From contig JAWPMV010000001.1 of NCBI GenBank assembly GCA_033391075.1, positions 558,001 to 622,000 of the forward strand: 64,000 nt of DNA, written 5' to 3'. This stretch comes from Bacteroidia bacterium (GTDB lineage Bacteria; Bacteroidota; Bacteroidia; J057). Positions 1 through 7,435 of the stretch are shown piece by piece. The position numbers were made by a program, and so were the translations under genes. The first letter of the stretch is position 1. Every line of letters starts with the position of its first letter. The notes under the pieces were generated by a model. That model made no database searches. It was given only the letters and a program-made list of their open reading frames with translations, and was not told the DNA's origin.

Positions 1-269
1 TGAAGATCAATGGTGATCACGCCTTGATTGAGATTAAGGATAATGGAAAAGGAATGACCGAGGAAGTACAAAAACGCATCTTCGAACCCAGCTTCTCAAC
101 CAAGTCCTCCGGGATGGGATTGGGACTGGCTATCGTGAAGCGTATCATTGAAAGTGCCAATGGTACCATCACCTTTGAAAGCGAAGAAAGCGTAGGAACT
201 ACCTTCCGCATTATACTGCCTGAAGTTCGCATTGAAAACATGGTTACCATTACAGAAGGTGCTGCTTAG
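1..269 (+). CDS. Sensor histidine kinase, C-terminal end (partial)
   Basis: The frame is open from the left edge of the window, so only the last part of the protein is seen. It shows the end of a HATPase_c domain: the N/G1 box (IKDNGKGM), the F box (IFEPSFSTK) and the G2 box (GMGLGLAIVKRI), followed by the closing strand GTTFRIILP. This is the ATP-binding half of a two-component histidine kinase that autophosphorylates and passes phosphate to a response regulator. No partner regulator lies downstream. The gene is followed by a 100-base gap before the next one, so the two need not share a transcript. The sensor domain lies outside the window, so the signal it detects is unknown. Confidence 0.9.
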   Translation, partial: KINGDHALIEIKDNGKGMTEEVQKRIFEPSFSTKSSGMGLGLAIVKRIIESANGTITFESEESVGTTFRIILPEVRIENMVTITEGAA

Positions 270-369
270 AAATTAGGCGGGATTGTTTTTGAATTGCTGG
301 CAAAAAGAAGGAAAATCCCTTACCCAATAATTCCGCTCAGAAGCACGTTGAATAGCAGAAGGATATCGC

Positions 370-3300
370 ATGGGTGGATTAAAAGAACTGACAACCCACA
401 TGCTGGCTCATTCTAATAGATGCAAAAGTCTTTTCCTGAGCATCTTATTGATTCTTTGTGCCCAAAGTGGATTGCAAGCTCAAACTCAATGGCAGCGCGA
501 TACCTTACAACTCACTCCCGGAGATACCACCTTTCTTAGCCAGAAATTTCTTGTCCCTTTCTCCCAATCTCTCCTTCGAATTTCCGGCGATACCCTTAGT
601 ACAGAGACCTATCAAATCGAATATGCGGGTGGCTGGATCAGGCTGGCACTGGACCAGAATGCCGGAACTTATATCCTGGCCTATCGCTATTTTTCCAAAG
701 GCCTAAGGCCTAGTATTTCATTCAGGAATATTCGCATCACCCAGGATACAAGTAAGGAAGATGAGATGGTGGATGCTTTTTTTGAAGAAGAGGTAGAAAG
801 CAATAATATATTTTGGGAGACGGATCGCATTCGAAAGAGTGGAAGTCTTTCTCGAGGATTGACCGTAGGAAATAATCGAGGTCTCTCCGTCAATTCCGGC
901 TTGCGTTTGCAATTGGAAGGAGACCTGGGAGATGGACTCAAAATCGTAGGAGCCATTACAGATGAAAATCTGCCTATACAACCCGATGGGACAACCCAGC
1001 AGATCTCGGATTTCGACAGGGTTTTTGTGAAGCTGATGAAAGATGGAGCTTCGGCCACTATCGGAGATTATGAGGTGGATAGGAGAAATACCCGTTTCGC
1101 CAATGTCTATAGAAATTCTTTGGGAATGCAATTGGCTTTTGAAGGAGAAAAGACCAAAGCCCGCATAAGTGGGGCAGTCGCAAAAGGCAAGTTCCACACC
1201 AATAGTTTTATGGGAATAGATGGGGTTTCAGGACCTTATCGTTTGACAGGCCAAAATGGAGAACGCTTCTTCATTGTCCTTGCGGGTAGTGAACGTGTAT
1301 ACCTCAATGGGAAGTTGATGAAGCGGGGAAGTAGCCTGGACTACATAATAAATTATAATACGGCTGAGGTAACCTTTATGCCGCGCCATGTGATTACCAA
1401 TATCACCAGGATCGTCATTGATTTTGAATACAATGACCAATACTATAATCGATCTCTGGTAGTAGCGGATGTAGAGCAAAAATTGGCGAAAGATCGAATA
1501 AACCTACGCTTTTCCTACAGCCGGGACGCAGATAATCCCAATGCTCCATTTAACAATACTCCGGCCTATGACAGGGCTCGCAGAACCCTGGCCCAGCTGG
1601 GAGATGCAGAAGGACAAGCCTTTACTAATGGAGTAGATTCGGTAGGCTTTGATACGGTGGGTATTCGATATGTTCGGCGGGATACGATGATCCGGGGAAT
1701 TAATTATGAACGATATATCCGAACCACCAATGCACAGGATACCGTATATCGCCTGAGTGGAAGTTTTGTAGGCCAGGGCAATGGTTTCTATATCCGTGAC
1801 AATCGCGTCGCAGGAGGAGCCAATGTGTATATCTGGCAGCCTCCGGATAGCCTGGGAAATCCTACAGGTGATTTTGACCTACTACGGACCTGGGTCTTGC
1901 CTCGAAGCTTGCAAGTATTTGATGTGGGCCTGGATGTGAAATTGACAGATAAACTGAAGCTTTATTCTGAAATGGCCATCAGCCAGGAAGACAAAAATAG
2001 GCTTTCGTTTCTGGATGATGAGGACAATACCGATATCGCCAATAAGACAGGCATTTTATGGGAAGGAATCAAGCTAAGTGATTCTCTGAGCCTCGACATT
2101 GATCTGAGTCATCAATATATAGGGGAAAGATATAATAATCTTGATCGGCTCTATCAGGCTGAGTACGGCCGAATTTGGGATTTGGAATTGAATGAGCTAA
2201 GGGAGGAGAATGAGCAAATTCTGGCTTCCAGCATCCGTTTCAATTGTCAACGGAAGTGGGAGTTTCGAGCGGAGAATGGATTGAGAAATGCAGGAGCGGG
2301 AAATCAGACGCTCAGACAGGTCTACGAGATCCAGAGTTTTATGCCCAAATTTCTGCAGGGCAATTACAAATTCACCCTGATCGAAAATAACAATAGCAGG
2401 CTCAATAGAGATTCGCGTTGGATGCGGCAGGAGGGAAATATCTATGCTCCCTTAGGAAAGATTCAGCCTGGGGTGGAAATATGGATAGAGGATAAAGAAA
2501 GAACTGTATCGGATAGCCTGAATCAGAATTCATTCTCCTTTGTAGACTTGAAGCCTTATCTCCGAACCTTCAACAGCAAGAAGTTCGATATGCTGACTTC
2601 TTTCAACTATCGAAAGGATCGGGGATATGCTAAAGGAGGCATCATGGATAAATCTTTGGCCTATACCTATTTCCTTCAGGCCAATTACCGACCCAGTACT
2701 GCTTTTAGCCTAAGTACGATTAGTTCCTATAGAACTTTGGAAGTCCTGGATTCGGTCTTTCTTGCTCCAGGTCTGGAAAATTCTCAGGTTTTGAGTACCA
2801 AACTGGAAGGAAATATCTCTCCACTCAATCGACTTCTCAGCAGCAATTTTGTCTATGAGGTTAGTTCAGAGAGATTAGCGCAACGGGAAGTGCGATATAT
2901 AGAAGTGGTTCCCGGTCAGGGGCAATATGTCTGGCTGGATTCTTTATTCAATAATGATGGAATACAGGATTTTGAGGAATTTCAGTTAGCCAATAATCCC
3001 CTGGTCGCTGACTTTATCCGGGTAATCGTTCCCACAAGAGAATTGTTTCCGACTACCCGCCTCAGTTTCAATGGAAATATGATCTGGTCCTTTAAAAAGG
3101 TCATAGATAAATCTGCTACAGGCCTGGGGAATTTAATCCGAAATACCCGCCTGCTTACCAATTTCCGCATCACCCAGAGCAAATCACGCAATATGGACTT
3201 TGCTTCTTACCTCATTGATTTTTTTGATCCATTTTCTGATACTTCTTTGTTGGATGCAAACTATAATTTGAGACAAGACATCAGTTTTTATCAAAACAAT

Positions 3301-3909
3301 CCGGTCGGCGATCTTCGTTTCTCCTATTTCGATACGCGGGCGAAGCTTTTCCTCAGTACAGGCGATGAGTTTAGAGGCTTTCGTTATGGTCGGGCCGCGC
3401 AACGCCTGAATTTGGGAGAAGCCAAGAGTTTGGAAGTGGATAGTAGATTGGGGATTAAATTTGTGGAGGCCGAATCCTTCCCTTCGCGTAATTATGATAT
3501 CTATTTCTGGGAAACAAATCCCAAGGTGAATTTCCAACTCAATAGAAAGTATCGTTTATCTGCGGGCTATGCCTATCGATTTGGTCGAAATACCAATTTG
3601 AATCAGGAAGTGGATGCGCAGGTCAATATCCATAAGCTGATCTTTGATGCGAAACTCAACCTCAAAGACCGAAACAATATCCTGACGAAACTGGAACTGG
3701 TGAGTATGGGAGAAACGGGAAATCCGGGTTTTTCGGCTCAATATGAATTGCGAGAAGGCTTGCAACCGGGACTCAATGCCATTTGGCAGGTCTTTACCAC
3801 CTACTACATCCTCAACAATGTAGAGCTAAGTATTACCTACGACGGTCGTGCTTCTACCACTGTTCCCATCATCCACACAGGCCGGGTACAGGTGAGGGCT
3901 TTCTTTTAG
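370..3909 (+). CDS. Large conserved Bacteroidota outer-membrane/surface protein, function unknown
   Basis: A 1,179-residue protein with an N-terminal hydrophobic stretch ending in GLQAQ, a plausible signal peptide; an internal ATG at 400 would give a tidier one. After about residue 155 the segment SGSLSRGLTVGNNRGLSVNS opens a region that I recognise as shared by a family of 1,100-1,200-residue proteins across Bacteroidota. It includes ITDENLPIQPDG, TIGDYEV and the segment ERVYLNGKLMKRG..DYIINYNTAEVTF. The rest is rich in alternating polar/aromatic residues and ends in VRAFF, as expected for an outer-membrane beta-barrel. The family has no established function that I know of. A faint resemblance to SprA-type translocon proteins is an inference only. 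No co-transcribed neighbour is evident. Confidence 0.75.
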   Translation: MGGLKELTTHMLAHSNRCKSLFLSILLILCAQSGLQAQTQWQRDTLQLTPGDTTFLSQKFLVPFSQSLLRISGDTLSTETYQIEYAGGWIRLALDQNAGTYILAYRYFSKGLRPSISFRNIRITQDTSKEDEMVDAFFEEEVESNNIFWETDRIRKSGSLSRGLTVGNNRGLSVNSGLRLQLEGDLGDGLKIVGAITDENLPIQPDGTTQQISDFDRVFVKLMKDGASATIGDYEVDRRNTRFANVYRNSLGMQLAFEGEKTKARISGAVAKGKFHTNSFMGIDGVSGPYRLTGQNGERFFIVLAGSERVYLNGKLMKRGSSLDYIINYNTAEVTFMPRHVITNITRIVIDFEYNDQYYNRSLVVADVEQKLAKDRINLRFSYSRDADNPNAPFNNTPAYDRARRTLAQLGDAEGQAFTNGVDSVGFDTVGIRYVRRDTMIRGINYERYIRTTNAQDTVYRLSGSFVGQGNGFYIRDNRVAGGANVYIWQPPDSLGNPTGDFDLLRTWVLPRSLQVFDVGLDVKLTDKLKLYSEMAISQEDKNRLSFLDDEDNTDIANKTGILWEGIKLSDSLSLDIDLSHQYIGERYNNLDRLYQAEYGRIWDLELNELREENEQILASSIRFNCQRKWEFRAENGLRNAGAGNQTLRQVYEIQSFMPKFLQGNYKFTLIENNNSRLNRDSRWMRQEGNIYAPLGKIQPGVEIWIEDKERTVSDSLNQNSFSFVDLKPYLRTFNSKKFDMLTSFNYRKDRGYAKGGIMDKSLAYTYFLQANYRPSTAFSLSTISSYRTLEVLDSVFLAPGLENSQVLSTKLEGNISPLNRLLSSNFVYEVSSERLAQREVRYIEVVPGQGQYVWLDSLFNNDGIQDFEEFQLANNPLVADFIRVIVPTRELFPTTRLSFNGNMIWSFKKVIDKSATGLGNLIRNTRLLTNFRITQSKSRNMDFASYLIDFFDPFSDTSLLDANYNLRQDISFYQNNPVGDLRFSYFDTRAKLFLSTGDEFRGFRYGRAAQRLNLGEAKSLEVDSRLGIKFVEAESFPSRNYDIYFWETNPKVNFQLNRKYRLSAGYAYRFGRNTNLNQEVDAQVNIHKLIFDAKLNLKDRNNILTKLELVSMGETGNPGFSAQYELREGLQPGLNAIWQVFTTYYILNNVELSITYDGRASTTVPIIHTGRVQVRAFF

Positions 3910-3980
3910 TAGAGCATCATTTCTCAACAAATGTTGATGAAAATGTAAAACAATTCTGTTTGCTTTATGAGCAAATATTA

Positions 3981-4409
3981 ATGGCTGATCTTATGGAAGA
4001 ACACTATAAACTCTCCGATTCTGAATTTCTCCAACAATTTAAAGATTGCAGTTTAGCTCCGGCTGTCTTTAGTCATGAGGCCCATTTGCGATTGGCCTGG
4101 TTAAACATTTATCAGGAAGGCATGGAAAAGGCAGAGAAAGGCATTCAGGATCAAATTGAGAATTTTGTGGCCCATGTCGGAGCCAAAGATAAGTATCACA
4201 AGACCCTGACAATAGTTGCTATCAAAGCAGTTGGGCATTTTATGGAAAAATCTGCCACAGATAATTTCTCAGATTTTCTGGCAGAAAATCTCCAATTGAA
4301 GAAAGATTTCAAATCCCTTATCAACAGCCATTACAGTTTTGACATTTTCAGTTCGAAAGAAGCGAAGACAAGCTATATCAAACCGGATCTTGTGCCCTTT
4401 GATGTATAA
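3981..4409 (+). CDS. Small conserved protein of unknown function
   Basis: A 142-residue soluble protein starting at the ATG at 3981. An open frame continues upstream from 3783 but overlaps the end of the preceding gene and has no protein-like composition there, so the internal ATG is preferred. The sequence has a F-x-H-E-A-H-L-R motif near residue 33, then a helical stretch and a YHKTLT motif. This matches a widespread family of uncharacterised bacterial proteins with conserved His-containing motifs (W/F-x-H-x-A-H-L and Y-H-x-T-x-T). No membrane segment or signal peptide is seen. The function is unknown. It sits 71 bases after the large surface protein and could be co-transcribed with it. Confidence 0.65.
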   Translation: MADLMEEHYKLSDSEFLQQFKDCSLAPAVFSHEAHLRLAWLNIYQEGMEKAEKGIQDQIENFVAHVGAKDKYHKTLTIVAIKAVGHFMEKSATDNFSDFLAENLQLKKDFKSLINSHYSFDIFSSKEAKTSYIKPDLVPFDV

Positions 4410-4447
4410 AATTCTTAAGTGCCAATAGCTATGAGTCCCGTTTTAGG

Positions 4448-4546
4448 TCATTTCGAGGCTTGGATAGGGGAGGGATTATGACGAAAGAGAGCTCAATAGA
4501 CGTTCTCTCAGTGCTGCAAGCCAGGCGCGATTCAAGCTTCGAGATG
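4448..4546. repeat. Dispersed palindromic repeat, family B, copy 1
   Basis: A non-coding element with imperfect inverted ends: TCATTTCGAGGCTTGG on the left and CAAGCTTCGAGATGA on the right. A diverged copy lies in opposite orientation at about 33132-33245. The best-aligned part shares CTCTCAG, a GC-GCA core, GCCAG, CAAGC and TCGAGATGA in the same order, at roughly 75% identity by eye over about 70 bases. No open frame is present. Confidence 0.6.
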
Positions 4547-4583
4547 AGCGGAGGCCAAGCTTTAATCCAGGCTAAAATCAAGA

Positions 4584-4633
4584 AATAAAAAATGGAGAAG
4601 TGTCAATGCTTACAAAAGCTACACTTCTCCATT
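4584..4633 (-). terminator. Rho-independent terminator of the aminotransferase gene
   Basis: A 13-bp inverted repeat (AATGGAGAAGTGT at 4591-4603 and its complement at 4621-4633) with a 17-base loop. Read on the minus strand it is followed by a T-rich run. It lies 33 bases past the stop of the minus-strand aminotransferase gene. Confidence 0.75.
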
Positions 4634-4665
4634 CCTTGTTCTTTGCTCTTACATCTGCCTTCCCA

Positions 4666-5874
4666 CTAATTCGTCCTGCCGGGATAGACCTCCAGCGCCT
4701 TTTTCAAAGCAGCGACTGCTTTTACCAGATCAGATTCTTGCAAGACATAAGCCATACGAACCTCGTCTTTTCCTCTACCTGCTGTTGAATAAAAGCCAGA
4801 ACCCGGAGCCATCATAACTGTAGCGCCCTCGTGGCTAAATTCCTCTAACATCCACTGGCAAAATTTCTCAGAATCATCTATGGGCAAACGAACCATCGCA
4901 TAAAAAGCACCATTTACCTCAGGCACATAAACGCCTTCGATTTTTCTCAAGTGCTCAAGCAGGGTATTTCTTCTGGCTACATATTCTACTACCACTTCCT
5001 CATAAAAGCTGGGAGGCAGGTCGTACATGGCTGCAGCACCTATTTGCCCTAAGGCAGGTGAGCACAGACGGGCCTGACAAAATTTCAAGGCTGCATTTCT
5101 AAAGCTTTTGTTTCGAGACACAATGCATCCAATACGAGCACCACATGCAGAGAAACGCTTGGAAACGGAATCTGTAACGATGGCATTTTCTTCCAGACCT
5201 TCAAGACCCAAAATAGAGTGATGCTTTAGATTGTCGTAAGCAAATTCACGATAAACCTCATCTGCAATCAGGTAGAGATTGTGCTTTTTGACAATTTCTC
5301 CCAATTTTTCCAGAGATTCTTTGGGATACATCACGCCGGTAGGATTTCCGGGATTGCAGATCAGGATGCCTTTGGTTCTTTCTGTAATCAGGGCTTCAAA
5401 AGCTTCCATAGGAGGAAGCGAAAAATTGTCTTCTATATCCGTTTGAATCGGGACTATATTGATATCCGAGAAAACAGAGAAGCCATTATAATTGGCATAG
5501 AAAGGCTCTGGCACAATCAATTCATCACCGGGATTGAAGCAGGTGCTGAATACAAAACTCAGGGCTTCCGAAGCTCCCGTGGTAACTAAAACCTCTTGAT
5601 CATTGATCGGATAGCCCAATCGGCTATAATAGCTGGCAATTTTCTCCCTGAGGGGCAGAATGCCTTCCGAATGAGTATAGGCAAGTACTTCTGGATTGGC
5701 TTGCTCTATGGCTTCGAAAAAGGAACGCGGAGTTTTTATGTCCGGCTGTCCAATATTCAAATGATAAACGTGGGTGCCTCTGCTTTTGGCTGCATCAGCA
5801 TAAGGTACAAGCTTCCGGATGGGAGAAGCTGGAATTTCTTTGGCTCGGGTGGAAAGTTGGGGCATTTTATTCAA
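4666..5874 (-). CDS. Pyridoxal-phosphate aminotransferase, class I/II
   Basis: A 402-residue fold-type I aminotransferase of the aspartate aminotransferase family. It transfers an amino group between an amino acid and a 2-oxo acid using pyridoxal phosphate. Visible motifs are GASEAL near residue 100 (phosphate cup), NPGNPTG at 174-180, DEVYREF at 205-211, and SVSKRFSACGARIG, in which Lys239 is the Schiff-base lysine. The N-terminal PASPIRK is typical of class I enzymes. The length is normal. The substrate cannot be fixed from the sequence: aspartate, aromatic or alanine-type specificity are all possible. It is transcribed alone, with a promoter-like TACCTTTG upstream and a hairpin terminator downstream. 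Confidence 0.9.
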   Translation of the reverse strand: MNKMPQLSTRAKEIPASPIRKLVPYADAAKSRGTHVYHLNIGQPDIKTPRSFFEAIEQANPEVLAYTHSEGILPLREKIASYYSRLGYPINDQEVLVTTGASEALSFVFSTCFNPGDELIVPEPFYANYNGFSVFSDINIVPIQTDIEDNFSLPPMEAFEALITERTKGILICNPGNPTGVMYPKESLEKLGEIVKKHNLYLIADEVYREFAYDNLKHHSILGLEGLEENAIVTDSVSKRFSACGARIGCIVSRNKSFRNAALKFCQARLCSPALGQIGAAAMYDLPPSFYEEVVVEYVARRNTLLEHLRKIEGVYVPEVNGAFYAMVRLPIDDSEKFCQWMLEEFSHEGATVMMAPGSGFYSTAGRGKDEVRMAYVLQESDLVKAVAALKKALEVYPGRTN

Positions 5875-5899
5875 ATTTTTTTGATCCGAATTTTGCCGC

Positions 5900-5907
5900 C
5901 AAAGGTA
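5900..5907 (-). promoter_or_regulatory. Promoter -7 element of the aminotransferase gene
   Basis: Read on the minus strand this is TACCTTTG, a perfect match to the Bacteroidota -7 box TAnnTTTG. It would place transcription start about 20 bases before the ATG at 5874. No clear TTG lies at the -33 position, so only half of the signal is present. Confidence 0.45.
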
Positions 5908-5967
5908 CGAAAACCCCCTAGGTTAAAAAGCGATTGGATAGATTTTTTTAGCCTGTAAAACGCTTTC

Positions 5968-6246
5968 CTATTTTACCAGAGTCTCGAAAGTCTCCAGGAT
6001 ACGGTCCAAATCTGAGAGCATGGAATGGCTATAAATCCTACCTTTAGGCATCGTTTTTATAGAAACTCCCTCTTTACAATTGGAGAGACAAGCAGATTGC
6101 TTGGCAATTACACTTTGATCCAGTCCCCGCTTTTTCAGCTCTGATTGAATTTCAGCAAGTAATTCATCTCCACCTTTGTCGCTGCAACAGCCACCACCAC
6201 ACATCTTAGCCTTATGGCTAGTGCATACTAAAATATAATTTTTCAC
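5968..6246 (-). CDS. Thioredoxin-like [2Fe-2S] ferredoxin domain protein
   Basis: A 92-residue protein of the thioredoxin-like [2Fe-2S] ferredoxin group. It opens with the beta strand NYILVCTS (Cys8), has a Cys-rich loop CGGGCC (Cys16, 20, 21), and then SACLSNC with Cys53 and Cys57 spaced C-x3-C. This is the cluster-binding layout of stand-alone small ferredoxins related to the NuoE/HoxE fold. It is presumably a cytosolic electron carrier or redox sensor; its partner is unknown. It is divergent from the UbiA gene across a 116-base AT-rich gap. Confidence 0.8.
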   Translation of the reverse strand: MKNYILVCTSHKAKMCGGGCCSDKGGDELLAEIQSELKKRGLDQSVIAKQSACLSNCKEGVSIKTMPKGRIYSHSMLSDLDRILETFETLVK

Positions 6247-6362
6247 TTAGTCTCTTTGATATATATGAAATTCAATATATAAACTTTCATCCAATAATTT
6301 TGTTTTATATTTAAGATGAAAAATTGCAATTCCTGTAATTTTTCTGTGATACAACAGGAAGA

Positions 6363-7232
6363 ATGAAAAAATACCTTTCTCTCATAAAGTTTGCACATAC
6401 CATTTTTGCGCTCCCATTTGCCCTATTGGGGCTTTTTCTGGGCTTTCAATTTATGCAGGCCAATAATATGGAACCAGATAAACCTTACTGGCAATCTCTT
6501 TTACTGGTGGTATTATGTATGATTTTCGCCAGAAGTGCTGCAATGGCTTTCAATCGTTATTCGGACAGAGACATAGATGCCAAGAATGATCGTACCCAAA
6601 CCCGTGAGATTCCGGCAGGGATCATAACCCCGCAGAATGCACTTTTGTTTGTGGGATTGAATTCGATTTTTTTCGTCCTTACTACCTGGTTTATCAATCC
6701 TCTTTGTTTCTATCTCTCTCCAGTAGCCTTGATGGTTGTTTTGGGCTATTCCATGACGAAGAGATTTACAGCGCTTTGCCACTTGATTTTAGGCCTGGGA
6801 CTTGCATTGGCACCTGTGGGAGCCTTTTTAGCAGTAACGGCTCAATTTCAATGGGAACCCATCATTTTGGGAATAGCGGTGCTGAGCTGGGTAAGTGGAT
6901 TTGATATCATTTATGCTTTGCAGGATGAAGAATTTGACCGTCAGCATGCGCTCAATAGCATACCCGCCTGGCTAGGTAAGAATAAAGCACTCCTGGTGAG
7001 TACTTTTCTGCATTTCTTCTGTGCTTCGATGATCATACTTTTTGGCATTATGACTAGTGCAGGATGGTTGTTCTGGGTGGGCGCCCTTGCCTTTCTTTTT
7101 CTCCTCGGCTATCAGCACCATTTGGTCAAACCCAATGACCTTTCTAAAGTGGATTTAGCCTTTTTTACTACCAATGGGATCGCTTCTGTGATCTTTGCAA
7201 GTTTTGCCATAGGGGAACTTCTGATTCGCTAA
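6363..7232 (+). CDS. UbiA-family polyprenyltransferase
   Basis: A 289-residue integral membrane prenyltransferase with about eight hydrophobic segments. The first Asp-rich motif is NRYSDRDID (Asn64, Asp68, Asp72), followed by AKNDRTQTREIPAG. The second is the DEEFD segment near residue 190. Both bind the Mg2+-diphosphate of a polyprenyl donor. The sequence resembles the putative 4-hydroxybenzoate octaprenyltransferase branch. In menaquinone-only Bacteroidota this branch is often assigned to the futalosine route of menaquinone synthesis (MqnP); that assignment is inference. No other quinone gene is in the window. The start ATG is preceded by AGGAAG. Confidence 0.9.
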   Translation: MKKYLSLIKFAHTIFALPFALLGLFLGFQFMQANNMEPDKPYWQSLLLVVLCMIFARSAAMAFNRYSDRDIDAKNDRTQTREIPAGIITPQNALLFVGLNSIFFVLTTWFINPLCFYLSPVALMVVLGYSMTKRFTALCHLILGLGLALAPVGAFLAVTAQFQWEPIILGIAVLSWVSGFDIIYALQDEEFDRQHALNSIPAWLGKNKALLVSTFLHFFCASMIILFGIMTSAGWLFWVGALAFLFLLGYQHHLVKPNDLSKVDLAFFTTNGIASVIFASFAIGELLIR

Positions 7233-7435
7233 AAGCGTCATTAATTAGACCTTTTTCGGAGAAAGTAGCATATTTATTTAGTCTGGTTTGAGATTTGTAC
7301 CCAAATCTTGCGTATACCTAAAATATATGCGCAATTGGCTTTTTTCTTTTGCGTGATTAAGTGTATTTTGGAAATAGATAATAAATTATATTCTGGCTGT
7401 ATTATCCAGATTGAGCAATAAATTCTTTTGATCCT

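Noticed and set aside
4600-4788. Open frame of 62 codons on the plus strand after the small conserved gene
   Set aside because: It overlaps the aminotransferase terminator and the antisense of the aminotransferase 3' end, and has no conserved features.
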